Counted from the first letter of the stretch, positions 1 to 8,545 are shown. The stretch: 64,000 nt of DNA from JABSSA01 sp039984715 (GCA_039984715.1 JBDWUA010000004.1:434001-498000), one strand, 5' to 3'. Translations and numbers: made by a program. Notes: generated by a model not told the origin, from the sequence alone.

Positions 1-597
1 GAGTTTGCGAAGCACGCACTTAATCCCAAAGAGTTTGTTGTCAACGAAGCTGAAATTTCTTTTCGACTCGAACGTGATTACCCAGCGAACATTGATCACT
101 TGCTGGCAACTTTCGATGGCGACTCTGTCGAAATCGAAACGATCTACGAGGATGATACAGATTCGGAGATTGCCGGCGCAGGTGATGACGTTTCTAGGTG
201 GCTGGGGGACCATCCTAGTAGTTTTTGGGAAGACGGTGCTGAGCGAAACAGGTTTCGTCAAATAATAGGTGACTATGCCTTAAATTGTTTGCGGACATCG
301 ACATCTGGCATCGCGTCAAATTTTGAACTGAAAGAAGGATATATGGTTTCGAGCGGCATGTGGCCGCACCAAGGTGGATCGAGGCATGGATACATCGCCG
401 TCGAAGTAGAAACGGGGCGGCCGTTTGCCGTTCAAATGTGGGGTGACAGACAATACTATTTCGGGGCAATACGCGACGCTTTTCCAGACGTATTGCAAAA
501 CTGGATCCAACAAGATGTCTTGAGATTACGTACTCGACCTGTGCAATTGTTTGGTGATCGTAAGGTCGAGCCCGAATACATCAACTTTTGTTCTTAG
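1..597 (+). CDS. Unrecognised protein, 5' end outside window
   Basis: The reading frame is open from base 1 to a TAG at 595-597, so the true start lies upstream and only the last 198 codons are visible. I do not recognise the family. The protein is acidic in its first half, has no hydrophobic segment, and its C-terminal part is rich in aromatic residues, with short stretches such as GYMVSSGMWPHQGG and AVQMWGDRQYY. A TTG at 100 could start a shorter 165-residue form, but nothing resembling a ribosome binding site precedes it. The next gene downstream is on the other strand. Function unknown. Confidence 0.5.
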   Translation, partial: EFAKHALNPKEFVVNEAEISFRLERDYPANIDHLLATFDGDSVEIETIYEDDTDSEIAGAGDDVSRWLGDHPSSFWEDGAERNRFRQIIGDYALNCLRTSTSGIASNFELKEGYMVSSGMWPHQGGSRHGYIAVEVETGRPFAVQMWGDRQYYFGAIRDAFPDVLQNWIQQDVLRLRTRPVQLFGDRKVEPEYINFCS

Positions 598-786
598 TTT
601 AGATTGTGTTCGTACCCGGCATTTGCAGGGACATAGGCGCCACCAAAGTTGAGAAGGATGGTAAGTGAGGGCTCTTTTAAGTCGTTCGCTGTGTTTTGCA
701 TGAACGGCGGCTTTTTCGGTTTTATGAAATTAGGTCAGTTTAGGACGTGACAGACATGCGATTTCAACACCTTGTTGGGTGGGCAC

Positions 787-820
787 AAAAAAGCCCGCCG
801 AAATCGGGCGGGCGTTTTCG
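787..820 (-). terminator. rpsO terminator
   Basis: Seven-base stem GCCCGCC (793-799) and GGCGGGC (807-813). Read on the minus strand the stem is followed by a run of six T (787-792), the classical rho-independent form, 65 bases past the rpsO stop. A shorter T run on the plus side (815-818) could also stop transcription from the gene at 1-597. Bases 598-780 hold nothing else I recognise. Confidence 0.8.
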
Positions 821-884
821 TATTTTGCTGTGACCGTTTTGAAATCAGCCCGAATTCCGAGCAATTCCCAAAAGGGTGATCCGC

Positions 885-1154
885 TTAACGGCGGATGCCG
901 AGGCGCTTGATCAGGTCTTGGTAGCGCGCTTCATCTTTGCCTTTGGTGTAATCCAAAAGCTTACGACGCAGAGCAACCATTTTCAGCAGACCGCGACGGC
1001 CGTGGTTGTCTTTTTTGTGCGTCTTGAAGTGTTCGGTCAGCGTCGTGATGCGTGACGTTAGAATGGCAACCTGTACTTCGGGCGAACCTGTGTCGCCTTC
1101 TTTGATTGCGAATTCTTTCATCAGGCGTTGCTTTTCTTCAGCAGTAATCGACAT
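885..1154 (-). CDS. rpsO: 30S ribosomal protein S15
   Basis: Primary 16S rRNA-binding protein of the small subunit platform. The 89-residue product has the usual S15 length and family landmarks: the start MSITAEEKQ, the conserved GDTGSPEVQ and the TEHFKTHKKDNHGRRGL segment that contacts 16S helix 22. ATG at 1154 was chosen over the longer open frame to 1217 because it gives the family-standard N-terminus and is preceded by GGAAGGAG on the minus strand. The usual partner pnp is not visible. truB and rbfA, often close to rpsO, lie further along the same strand. Confidence 0.97.
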   Translation of the reverse strand: MSITAEEKQRLMKEFAIKEGDTGSPEVQVAILTSRITTLTEHFKTHKKDNHGRRGLLKMVALRRKLLDYTKGKDEARYQDLIKRLGIRR

Positions 1155-1222
1155 CGGGGTCTCCTTCCGGATCTGAGTGAAACGCGAACGGCCGGGATGT
1201 CGTCCAGCACGCCGCAAGAGAA

Positions 1223-1243
1223 ATCCCCGAACGGACTGGGGAT
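1223..1243 (-). promoter_or_regulatory. Hairpin in rpsO 5' leader
   Basis: A perfect six-base inverted repeat, ATCCCC/GGGGAT with a nine-base loop, sits 69-89 bases upstream of the rpsO start on the minus strand. S15 represses its own mRNA through structured leaders in several bacterial groups, so an autoregulatory element is plausible. I see only the hairpin, not a proven S15 site. Confidence 0.35.
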
Positions 1244-1289
1244 GCGCGCGTATAGGAGATTCGATTGCGTTTGGGAAGGGCTGTTTCTG

Positions 1290-2276
1290 TTATAGGGGGG
1301 CAAAGCCAGCAGTTTGTGCAACGGCCAACGGCATCAACGCGATATCTTCGATGTCCAATTGGCTGCCCTGCACTTTGGCGACGGCGATGCCATCAAGAAG
1401 AACATGCGTTGTTCCTTCGTCATCTGGGTCAGATTCTAGCGAAATGTCGGGCATATTGGTTTCGTCATCGTCATAGACCAACACCAAACTGTCACTTTCG
1501 GAATCATAGTCGGAAATCTGCGCGCTTTGTCCAGAATTGAACCAATCACCCAAAACAAAGGTGTCATCACCTTCGCCGCCGGAAGCGATGTCATCATTTC
1601 CGGCGATAATTACGTCATCGCCGCCGCCGCCATTTAGGAAATCACCTTCATCGCTGTCTTGTTCTGACAGGGCGACGTCGACGCCGGACAATGTGTCGTT
1701 GCCCCATCCACCGAACAAGGTATCCGCGCCTTGACCGCCAGTGAGTTCATCATCGCCCAATCCGCCTTGAATGGCGTCATCACCCGCTTGGCCAGCAATG
1801 ACGTCGTCGCCCGCAGACCCCTGCAATGCGTCATTGCCCGACCCACCGAACAGCGTGTCGTCGTCGTTATGGCCAATCAAAACATCGTCCCCGTCGTCGC
1901 CGAGCAGGACATCCGCGCCGTCTTCACCATGCAACGTGTCGTGCCCGACACCGCCAACCAAAGTGTCATCGCCGTCCATGCCAAAAAGAGCATCGTCCCC
2001 GCCGTCGCCAGAAATTGAATCGTCACCGCCCATGCCGCCAATTTCATCGTCACCACTGGACGCGTGTATTAAATCCGCGTCATCCGTTCCAACAAGGGTG
2101 TCATTTCCGTCGCTGCCATCGATTGCGGAATCGGTTGTTTCAGGCAATATCGGCGACGTGCCCAAGGGATTGGTATCGACGTCGTCTTCGATGTCTTCAT
2201 CTGCCGAGTTTGAAAAATCGACCATGCCGACTGATCCGACAGCCACGATCCCTAACAGGCTTGCCAACCACAGCAT
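1290..2276 (-). CDS. RTX-type calcium-binding repeat protein
   Basis: A 328-residue acidic protein. Residues 1-20 are hydrophobic (MLWLASLLGIVAVGSVGM) and look like a membrane anchor or signal. An acidic linker follows, then about fifteen glycine/aspartate-rich nonapeptides of GGxGxDxLx type (for example GGSGNDALQG, GGWGNDTLSG) in the middle, and a C-terminal non-repeat domain of about 90 residues. Such repeats bind calcium as a parallel beta-roll and usually belong to proteins exported by type I secretion. No secretion genes are nearby. ATG at 2276 is preferred over an upstream start because AAGGAC lies just before it and the hydrophobic N-terminus then begins the protein. The repetitive DNA gives long antisense open frames that are not genes. 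Confidence 0.85.
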   Translation of the reverse strand: MLWLASLLGIVAVGSVGMVDFSNSADEDIEDDVDTNPLGTSPILPETTDSAIDGSDGNDTLVGTDDADLIHASSGDDEIGGMGGDDSISGDGGDDALFGMDGDDTLVGGVGHDTLHGEDGADVLLGDDGDDVLIGHNDDDTLFGGSGNDALQGSAGDDVIAGQAGDDAIQGGLGDDELTGGQGADTLFGGWGNDTLSGVDVALSEQDSDEGDFLNGGGGDDVIIAGNDDIASGGEGDDTFVLGDWFNSGQSAQISDYDSESDSLVLVYDDDETNMPDISLESDPDDEGTTHVLLDGIAVAKVQGSQLDIEDIALMPLAVAQTAGFAPL

Positions 2277-2405
2277 ATTTGGTCCTTCACAACAAAAAAT
2301 CTCGCGATTGTATTCAGTCACATCGACCGAGTCGAAGCAAAGCCAATCGGTTCTTCTGGTTAATCAAGCCTTTTAAGACAAAGACGTTAATGAATTGGAA
2401 AGATG

Positions 2406-2921
2406 TCAGACCGCCTGTGTCCAAGGCTCGGGCTTTTGGACATATGGCAGGTAAAGCGGATGACGCGGATGCCCTGCTTTGCTGAGGCCAAGATGAAAGA
2501 GCGGGCGGTCACATTGGGCCAACAATTTGGCGACGGCTTCACCCCGTGCAAGATATTCACCATGCGTGCCCCATGCTGCGATCACGTCATGTGCCCATTG
2601 CGCACGTTCCCGAATGGTCTCGTCATTGGCGGGTCCGATGGGATCGGGCGCAGCGCGCATCGCTTTGGGGTCCGTGTCGCGCCATGCAAAGATGTTGGTG
2701 ACAGCAAAACCGCCATATCCCAGTGTCCGCGCACGTCGTTCACAGCGTTCCACGGTCGGATCGTTTTGGACTTCGGTCGCGGTCGAGGGATTTAACATGA
2801 CGAAATTGACGCGGGTGCCTGAGGCATCCCAGACGCGCGTCAGGCTATAGCGATATTTTTCGCAGTCCGAATAAACGGCTGTCGATGGCGCGTCGCCTTT
2901 GACATGAGTTCGCGTAATCAT
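2406..2921 (-). CDS. DUF1643 family protein
   Basis: The 171-residue soluble protein matches the DUF1643 family by its core: YRYSLTRVWD near residue 20, then FVMLNPSTA, NDPTVERCERRA and VTNIFAWRDTDP, and near the end HLGLSKAGHPRHPLYL. The family has no established biochemical role. ATG at 2921 removes a short cysteine-containing extension of the open frame. It lies alone between the RTX gene and a terminator-like hairpin at 3001-3030, so it is probably transcribed separately. Confidence 0.85.
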   Translation of the reverse strand: MITRTHVKGDAPSTAVYSDCEKYRYSLTRVWDASGTRVNFVMLNPSTATEVQNDPTVERCERRARTLGYGGFAVTNIFAWRDTDPKAMRAAPDPIGPANDETIRERAQWAHDVIAAWGTHGEYLARGEAVAKLLAQCDRPLFHLGLSKAGHPRHPLYLPYVQKPEPWTQAV

Positions 2922-3000
2922 GATGCATTTCTTGCCTGTGCATGACAGCAACAGCAATACCTAAATTCAGAGGTTGATCAGGGGCAGACGTTCCCAAACG

Positions 3001-3030
3001 AAAATGACCGCGCCCTTTGGGGGGGCGCGG
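3001..3030 (-). terminator. Terminator after membrane-protein gene
   Basis: Eight-base stem CCGCGCCC (3008-3015) and GGGCGCGG (3023-3030). On the minus strand it is followed by TCATTTT. It lies 46 bases past the stop of the gene at 3076-3570. Confidence 0.7.
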
Positions 3031-3075
3031 CCGGTTGGTAGTGTGAGTGGTGGTGGTAATTCGTAAAGGGCTTTT

Positions 3076-3570
3076 TTATTCTGCGGGCACCAATGATGGT
3101 GTGCTTAGGTTCAGGACAGCGCCTCGTTTTTCCATGATCCATGCGGCGACGATGGCGTAGACAATGTGTCCCCAAAGAGCGACCCATGTGATGCCTGTCC
3201 AACCCAAGAACGGTTTATTTCCGGTGACCAGATGCGCCATGACGTAAAGGGCAAAGACCCATAGAACGACGCCGTATGCTATGGCTGTGACGATCCAAGG
3301 CATGCGTGGCATGACCATCTGCTGAATAGGGCGCGCGACGGCGAAATATCCCAGCGTGTAGATGATCAGCCCAGTCATTGTGTGCAACAAATGTGCGGCA
3401 CCGGACGGGTTCGTGCCGAAGACGGCTTTTAACGTGGAACCAGCAAGGCCAACGGGGGCAAGTCGGGCGTATCCAAAGAGGGGCGAAAGCGCTTGTCCAA
3501 ATAGGTCGAATGCAACCAATCCGAATGCACCGGCTGTGAGGATTGTTCCGGCTGTGCGATTAATAGTCAT
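3076..3570 (-). CDS. Uncharacterised small integral membrane protein
   Basis: The 164-residue protein has about four hydrophobic segments: near residues 8-30, 60-80, 88-112 and 125-148. A LLHTMTGLIIYTLGY stretch precedes the third. I do not recognise a named family with confidence. The start at 3570 is set by AGGG shortly upstream and by the long non-hydrophobic extension that an earlier start would add. A 232-base gap separates it from truB and contains two copies of TTTTGTAACAAT. Its own terminator follows. Confidence 0.7.
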   Translation of the reverse strand: MTINRTAGTILTAGAFGLVAFDLFGQALSPLFGYARLAPVGLAGSTLKAVFGTNPSGAAHLLHTMTGLIIYTLGYFAVARPIQQMVMPRMPWIVTAIAYGVVLWVFALYVMAHLVTGNKPFLGWTGITWVALWGHIVYAIVAAWIMEKRGAVLNLSTPSLVPAE

Positions 3571-3802
3571 TTTGTTTCCCTCATTGTTCTGTTGGAAAAC
3601 ATATGTCGATTTTAACCCCCAGTTGTCAGGGGGGCTCACAGGTACCTGATCGGCTGTAAGATTTTTTGTAACAATCTGTCTTTGACGCGGCGTCCAACGT
3701 AACGCGCGCGTGAGGATAGCGCCTGCACCTGTCACACACTGCGTTTGGGAAATCGGGTTTTGTAACAATTGGCCCGAAATTCAGCGCAGATCGTGGGGTG
3801 GG

Positions 3803-4708
3803 TTACAGGTTGAACACTCTGCTTGGGTGTAATTCACCGGCTTTGTAACGCCCGACAGCCACGGGCTTGCCATCATATGACGCCCATGCCTCTTCGCCAA
3901 ACTCAACATCATGAGCAATGACCATACCCGGATTGCCGTTCAACAGGCGTACGTTGCCCTGATCCGTGGTTTGAACCTCGGGCAATTCGGAAAGCCCTTC
4001 GGCAAGGGGACGCAAATAGGTGTCCAGTTCGGGCGTTTGTGCCATTTCCTCGATTTTCTCGATCGTCAGGCCGTCCTTTGCATCGAACGGACCGGACCAG
4101 ACACGCCGCAATACTTTGACATGGCCGTAACATCCCAATGCCTGCCCAAGATCTCGGGCAATTGAGCGGACATAGCCGCCCTTGCCACAAATCATTTCCA
4201 GCGTGACGTGGTCTGCGTCGGGTCGGTCGACCAAAGTGAGTTCCTCGACCCAGAGCGGGCGGGCCTGAATTTGAACGTCTTCCCCGTCACGCGCCAGTTT
4301 ATAGGCACGTTGGCCATCGATTTTAACGGCTGAGAATTTGGGGGGTACTTGTTGGATGTCACCGACGAATTGGTTCAGTTCCGCTTTTATCGCCTCATCA
4401 TCAGGGCGCAGGTCGCTGCTGGCGATCACTTCACCTTCGGCGTCATCCGTATTTGTGGCCTGCCCCAAACGGACAGTGAATGTATACGCTTTGAGCGCCT
4501 CAGTGATGTAGGGCACCGTTTTGGTGGCCTCACCCAAGGCAATGGCAAGAACCCCGGTGGCGTCAGGGTCCAGAGTGCCGGCATGACCCGCCTTCTTTGC
4601 CTGAAGAGCCCAGCGGACCTTGTTGACAACAGCTGTTGATGTCCACCCGGCGGGTTTGTCGACGATCAACCAGCCGGATATGTCACGACCCTTGCGTACG
4701 CGTCCCAT
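3803..4708 (-). CDS. truB: tRNA pseudouridine(55) synthase
   Basis: Converts uridine 55 of the T-loop of tRNAs to pseudouridine. The 301-residue protein opens with GWLIVDKPAGWTS and carries the catalytic motif GHAGTLDPDATG near residues 41-51, with Asp47 as the predicted nucleophile. Further TruB landmarks are VPPKFSAVKIDGQRAY and GGYVRSIARDLG. Length is normal for the family. It follows rbfA and a small secreted-protein gene on the same strand, the typical translation-gene neighbourhood. Confidence 0.97.
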   Translation of the reverse strand: MGRVRKGRDISGWLIVDKPAGWTSTAVVNKVRWALQAKKAGHAGTLDPDATGVLAIALGEATKTVPYITEALKAYTFTVRLGQATNTDDAEGEVIASSDLRPDDEAIKAELNQFVGDIQQVPPKFSAVKIDGQRAYKLARDGEDVQIQARPLWVEELTLVDRPDADHVTLEMICGKGGYVRSIARDLGQALGCYGHVKVLRRVWSGPFDAKDGLTIEKIEEMAQTPELDTYLRPLAEGLSELPEVQTTDQGNVRLLNGNPGMVIAHDVEFGEEAWASYDGKPVAVGRYKAGELHPSRVFNL

Positions 4709-4760
4709 GAATGCCTCGTAAATGTTAAGGCGCGCGGCGTATCCCAGACCGCGCGATGTG

Positions 4761-5495
4761 TCAATTCAGGGCTTCGACGGTGCCAATGATCGGGCCCAAG
4801 CGGAATCCCGGATCAGACCGACCAAGGTCAGGCGCGTGCAGCCGCGAAACATTCCCATCAAAATACAGCGCTTGATCGATGTTTAGATGATCGCGGTACA
4901 ATCTGCCAAAGGTGTGAAAATTCACCGGGCGACGGGAAATAGCAAAAATCGCGGTCTTGCCATCTGCTGATGTCCCAACACCGTTGCGGATATAGCGTGA
5001 ATCGGAATCGATCAAAAACCGCGGATGCAATGCGCCGTCTATGACCAGCATCGGCCCGGATTGCGTGGCATAGTCACAGGATGGGGCAGCGTCGACAAAG
5101 TGCAATGTCTCGAAAACATCTGCACGACCGGGGCGCAAACAGAAAACTCCGTTTGGAAGCAGGCCAAAATTTCCGGGCCCTGCATTTGGAATAACCCGCA
5201 TCAATTCCTGACCCGCTTCGACATAATGGCCCACGGGTGCGCGGTCGTCGTGATACATGCCAGCGTTCATTGCAAAGCCAAGGCGTTGGTTCGCCTTTCC
5301 CAGCGCTTGGTTGATCGCTGAAAAATGCCCAAAGACCTCGCCTGCTTCATCATACAGAAACAAACGAAGCTTTTCAGTGGTCAGATCGACCGTGCAAATG
5401 GTGAACGGTGCATCGTCAAATTCAATATTCTCGCATTCTGCGGCCTGCGCAGCCTGTGTGCAAAACACAAGCAAGGCCGCCAGAACATATTTCAT
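4761..5495 (-). CDS. Phosphodiester glycosidase-like (DUF2233/NAGPA fold) exported protein
   Basis: A 244-residue protein with a clear signal peptide (hydrophobic residues 3-18, cleavage likely after AQA near 18). The body shows the family marks FAMNAGMY, GLLPNGVFCL, ATQSGPMLVIDG and a C-terminal ALYFDGNVSRLHAP, as in phosphodiester glycosidase/DUF2233 proteins, which act on glycan-linked phosphodiesters outside the cytoplasm. The true substrate is unknown. Its ATG overlaps the rbfA stop by four bases (ATGA), so translation is probably coupled to rbfA. Confidence 0.85.
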   Translation of the reverse strand: MKYVLAALLVFCTQAAQAAECENIEFDDAPFTICTVDLTTEKLRLFLYDEAGEVFGHFSAINQALGKANQRLGFAMNAGMYHDDRAPVGHYVEAGQELMRVIPNAGPGNFGLLPNGVFCLRPGRADVFETLHFVDAAPSCDYATQSGPMLVIDGALHPRFLIDSDSRYIRNGVGTSADGKTAIFAISRRPVNFHTFGRLYRDHLNIDQALYFDGNVSRLHAPDLGRSDPGFRLGPIIGTVEALN

Positions 5496-5887
5496 TCTTC
5501 GATATCCTTGCGCACGACGTCTTGGGAAAACATTGCACGCGTGTTGTCGAGTTGGTCAAATGTTTCATCTATGCGAAACCGCAGGTCCGGTGAAAACTTG
5601 AGCCCAACTTTCTTGCCGATATGGCGCCGCAATTCTGATTTGTTGCGCGCCAGATATTCGATGGCGTCTTCACGGCCTTGCCCACCAAGGGGTAAGACAT
5701 AAGCCGTCGCTATCTTTAAATCTGGGGACGTGCGGACTTCGCCAACAGTGATCGACATCCGGTTTAGATCGGGATCATGTATATCGCCGCGTGCCAACAC
5801 CTCGGATAAAGTGCGACGGATGAGTTCGCCTACGCGCAATTGGCGCTGCGAAGGGCCGGAGCCATCATGGAACTTGTTCTTTGCCAT
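5492..5887 (-). CDS. rbfA: 30S ribosome-binding factor A
   Basis: A late 30S maturation factor with a single KH-like domain. The 131-residue product carries SQRQLRVGELIRRTLSEVL near the N-terminus, then VGEVRTSPDLKIATAYV and a basic region ending in PDLRFRIDETFDQ, all typical of RbfA. ATG at 5887 gives the usual MAKN start; an ATG three codons upstream (5896) is equally open. It is divergent from dapB with about 50 bases between the starts, so both promoters must lie in or near that short gap. Confidence 0.95.
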   Translation of the reverse strand: MAKNKFHDGSGPSQRQLRVGELIRRTLSEVLARGDIHDPDLNRMSITVGEVRTSPDLKIATAYVLPLGGQGREDAIEYLARNKSELRRHIGKKVGLKFSPDLRFRIDETFDQLDNTRAMFSQDVVRKDIEE

Positions 5888-5940
5888 AAGCACCATCTAA
5901 GAGGTTGCTAAGACTTTGCCAAGCGACGGAAGGAACTGAG

Positions 5941-6756
5941 ATGGCGGATCGGCCAGGAATTGTAATTGCAGGGGCCTCGGGGCGCATGGGGCAGATGCTT
6001 GTGCGGTCCGTAATTGCAGATGATCGGATGGTGTTGGTTGGTGCGCTAGAACGTGCCGGGCATGATTGGGTTGGGCAAGACATCGGGCAAGCGATGGGAG
6101 GGCAACCATCAGGTGTCATCGTATCAGACGATGTTGCGGGGACACTAAAAGGCGCGCAGGCTCTTATTGATTTCACGGCCCCCGTTGCGACGATCGCCTT
6201 TTCAAAAGCAGCGGCTGATGCGGGTGTTGTTCATGTCATCGGAACCACTGGCATGACGGACGGCGAAATCGCGCAATTGGCACCGGCAGGACAGAAAACA
6301 GCAATCGTGCGGGCCGGAAACATGAGCCTTGGCGTGAATTTGTTGGTTCAGCTGACCAAACAAGTCGCTGCCGCTTTGGACGAAGATTTCGATATCGAAG
6401 TGATCGAAGGACACCACCATCATAAAGTGGATGCACCGTCAGGCACGGCGCTCATGTTGGGTGAGGCTGCTGCAGAAGGGCGCGGCGTCGCTTTGGCGGA
6501 TGTGCGTGACAGTGGGCGTGACGGCATAACCGGTGCGCGCAAACGCGGTGACATTGGGTTCACTGCGATCCGTGGGGGCGACATTGTCGGCGAACATGAT
6601 GTTTTGTTTGCGGGTGCAGGTGAACGGATCGTTCTGCGCCACATGGCCACCGACCGGGCATTGTTTGCCAAAGGCGCGTTAAGAGCGGCGCTTTGGGGGC
6701 AGGGGAAAGAGCCGGGAGAATATGATATGCTTGATGTGCTAGGTCTCGGGCGCTGA
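5941..6756 (+). CDS. dapB: 4-hydroxy-tetrahydrodipicolinate reductase
   Basis: Reduces hydroxy-tetrahydrodipicolinate with NAD(P)H in lysine and diaminopimelate synthesis. The 271-residue protein has the nucleotide-binding loop GASGRMG at residues 11-17, the LIDFTAP and GTTGM motifs, and the active-site signature EGHHHHKVDAPSGTA near 156-170. The start at 5941 follows GAAGGAAC; an upstream in-frame ATG at 5905 lacks such a site. The next operon's promoter begins 13 bases after its stop, so it is probably a single-gene unit. Confidence 0.97.
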   Translation: MADRPGIVIAGASGRMGQMLVRSVIADDRMVLVGALERAGHDWVGQDIGQAMGGQPSGVIVSDDVAGTLKGAQALIDFTAPVATIAFSKAAADAGVVHVIGTTGMTDGEIAQLAPAGQKTAIVRAGNMSLGVNLLVQLTKQVAAALDEDFDIEVIEGHHHHKVDAPSGTALMLGEAAAEGRGVALADVRDSGRDGITGARKRGDIGFTAIRGGDIVGEHDVLFAGAGERIVLRHMATDRALFAKGALRAALWGQGKEPGEYDMLDVLGLGR

Positions 6757-6769
6757 AAACGGATATCTT

Positions 6770-6796
6770 TGTCGGGTTTGTTCAGGCGTGCGCGTC
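6770..6796 (+). promoter_or_regulatory. Candidate ECF42-type promoter (YCII-sigma operon)
   Basis: TGTCGG (6770-6775), 17 bases, then CGTC (6793-6796), 35 bases before the start of the YCII gene. The wider pattern TGTCGGGTTT, 11 bases, CGCGTCCT recurs with identical spacing before the VOC gene at 9183. From memory, group-42 ECF sigma factors recognise TGTCGA in the -35 and CGA/TC in the -10 region, which is close to this. The sigma factor is encoded in the same operon, so autoregulation is inferred. Confidence 0.65.
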
Positions 6797-6831
6797 CTTG
6801 CTTCACGGGACAGACAAAAGGAGGTTGCCCG

Positions 6832-7224
6832 ATGATGTATTCGATACAGATTTACGGTGAAGCAGGTGTGTTTGAACAACTGTCTGAAACAGCACGCGAT
6901 CAGGTGATGCAAGGGCATAAGACGTTGCAGGCGGCATTGCAGGCCCGAGGCGAATTCGTTTCAATGAAACTGATGCCCCCGTCCTCGGCTGTGACGGTGG
7001 AACCGAGCACGCAAGCAAATCAGGCCCCTTTGGTCGTTGATGGTCCTTTTGCCGAGACCAAGGAAAGCTTTTTGGGGTTTTATGCGGCTGAATTCGCAGA
7101 CCTCGAGGACGCGTTGGTTCATGCGCGGATGATTTCGTCGCCCATTGCGCGGATCGAAGTGCGACCTGTTCAGTGGGCGGGTGGTCTGCTTTCAGCGGAT
7201 GAACCGAGTGTCAGCGTGGCTTGA
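6832..7224 (+). CDS. YCII-domain protein with DGPF motif
   Basis: A 130-residue ferredoxin-like YCII/DGPF domain protein. The signature DGPF occurs in VVDGPFAETKESFLGFYAAEF near the middle, and a C-terminal IEVRPV strand follows. Biochemical function is not established; such proteins are the standard genomic partners of group-42 ECF sigma factors and are part of their regulons. The start at 6832 has a strong AAAAGGAGG eight bases upstream. Its 3' end overlaps the sigma gene start by 26 bases, and a candidate ECF promoter precedes it. Confidence 0.9.
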   Translation: MMYSIQIYGEAGVFEQLSETARDQVMQGHKTLQAALQARGEFVSMKLMPPSSAVTVEPSTQANQAPLVVDGPFAETKESFLGFYAAEFADLEDALVHARMISSPIARIEVRPVQWAGGLLSADEPSVSVA

Positions 7225-8431
7225 GGCAAGCTTTGCGACGTTAAGGCCTCGCGCTATTGCGGCTTTGACTCGAATTTTTCGGGATATCGATCTTGCCGAA
7301 GACATGTTCGCCGAGGCGTGCATGAAGGCTTTGAAGCGATGGCCGCAAGATGGAACGCCACGAGATCCATTTGCGTGGATATTGACGGTCGCGCGCAATG
7401 CGGGTCGGGATCGATTGCGAAAATCTGCCCGGCACGCCGCCTTGCATCTGTTGCACGAACCGCTTCTTGAAGATGAGGTTTGGGACGTGCCTGACCCGGA
7501 TGCTTTGCGCGATGATGTGTTGCGGTTGCTATTCATTTGTTGCCACCCTGAATTATCGCGACAGGATCAACTGGCGTTGGCTTTGCGCATTGTCGCGGGG
7601 TTAAGTGTCGATGAAGTGGCGCGCGCCTTTCTGATCAAACCCAAGTCGATGGAACAGCGTTTGACGCGCGCGCGCAAAACTGTTGCGGCGCATCCGGTTC
7701 CATTTGAAACGCCTGCACCCGCTGAAAGGGGGCGTCGTTTGGGTGAAGTCAGCTTAATGGTCTACCTCATGTTTAACGAGGGGTGGTCAGGGTCGGACAA
7801 TGACACGCAAATTCGAAAAGCGTTGTGCGAAGAAGCAATTCGCTTGGCCCGCCTCTTGTTGGGTCTTTTCCCGGGAATGAGCGAGCAATCCGCGTTGCTA
7901 TCTCTTTTGTTGTACCAATATGCACGGGCCGGGGCCCGAACAGACCAGGATGGGCATCTTGTTACGCTGGAAGACCAGGATCGAGAGAAGTGGGATAAGG
8001 CCAAGATGGCCGAAGCCAGCAGTTTGTTGCAAATAGCAGAACGAAGCGGGCACAATGGCCCCTATCAAATTCAAGCGGCAATCGCGGCAGAACACACAAA
8101 GGTCAAGGATTCAAAGTATACGAATTGGGACCACATCGAAGCCCTTTACGAGGCGTTATATGCGGCGCAGCCGACGCCGGTGATCCGCCTGAATTTAATT
8201 GCGACACAAGCAAGGACGCGTGGTGCTGATTTTGCTTTAGAATCTCTGTCGTCAATTGCCGATGATTTGAGTTCTTACAGGTGGTTTTACACGCTGCAAG
8301 CCGCGCTGTTCGCCGAGACGGGAAAACCGTCACAGGCAATAGCGGCGCTTGAGGTTGCAATGGAATTATCGCCGACACAACCGGAGGTTATCGCAATTCG
8401 GCGAGAAATTGCCAAACTGCAAGAATTGTAA
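7199..8431 (+). CDS. ECF RNA polymerase sigma factor, group 42 (C-terminal TPR extension)
   Basis: A 410-residue sigma factor with a sigma2-like region (IFRDIDLAEDMFAEACMKAL, residues about 27-46; AWILTVARNAGRDRLRK), a sigma4-like region (LALRIVAGLSVDEVARAF, near 130) and a C-terminal half of about 230 residues containing YLMFNEGWSG, typical of the SnoaL-free, TPR-bearing ECF42 group. No anti-sigma gene is adjacent; in this group the C-terminal extension is thought essential for activity. It overlaps the YCII gene upstream, and the candidate ECF promoters at 6770 and 9112 are likely targets. ATG at 7199 is chosen; no strong ribosome binding site decides it, so translation may be coupled. Confidence 0.9.
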   Translation: MNRVSAWLEASFATLRPRAIAALTRIFRDIDLAEDMFAEACMKALKRWPQDGTPRDPFAWILTVARNAGRDRLRKSARHAALHLLHEPLLEDEVWDVPDPDALRDDVLRLLFICCHPELSRQDQLALALRIVAGLSVDEVARAFLIKPKSMEQRLTRARKTVAAHPVPFETPAPAERGRRLGEVSLMVYLMFNEGWSGSDNDTQIRKALCEEAIRLARLLLGLFPGMSEQSALLSLLLYQYARAGARTDQDGHLVTLEDQDREKWDKAKMAEASSLLQIAERSGHNGPYQIQAAIAAEHTKVKDSKYTNWDHIEALYEALYAAQPTPVIRLNLIATQARTRGADFALESLSSIADDLSSYRWFYTLQAALFAETGKPSQAIAALEVAMELSPTQPEVIAIRREIAKLQEL

Positions 8432-8545
8432 TCGAAAACCCGCAATATGTTTGATTTAAATGCGTTTCCCATTATTTGAGTTTAACGCACAGTAACGACA
8501 AGCCCAGACAAAATGGGTAATGAATTACTATGAAAGAACGAGTAT

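Noticed and set aside
1..597. Toxin or immunity protein
   Set aside because: An isolated partial gene with no recognisable partner or motif; there is no evidence beyond unfamiliarity.
1771..2376. Plus-strand Ser/Pro-rich frame of 201 codons
   Set aside because: Antisense of the RTX repeats; the repetitive GGxGxD codons give Ser/Pro-rich reverse translations.
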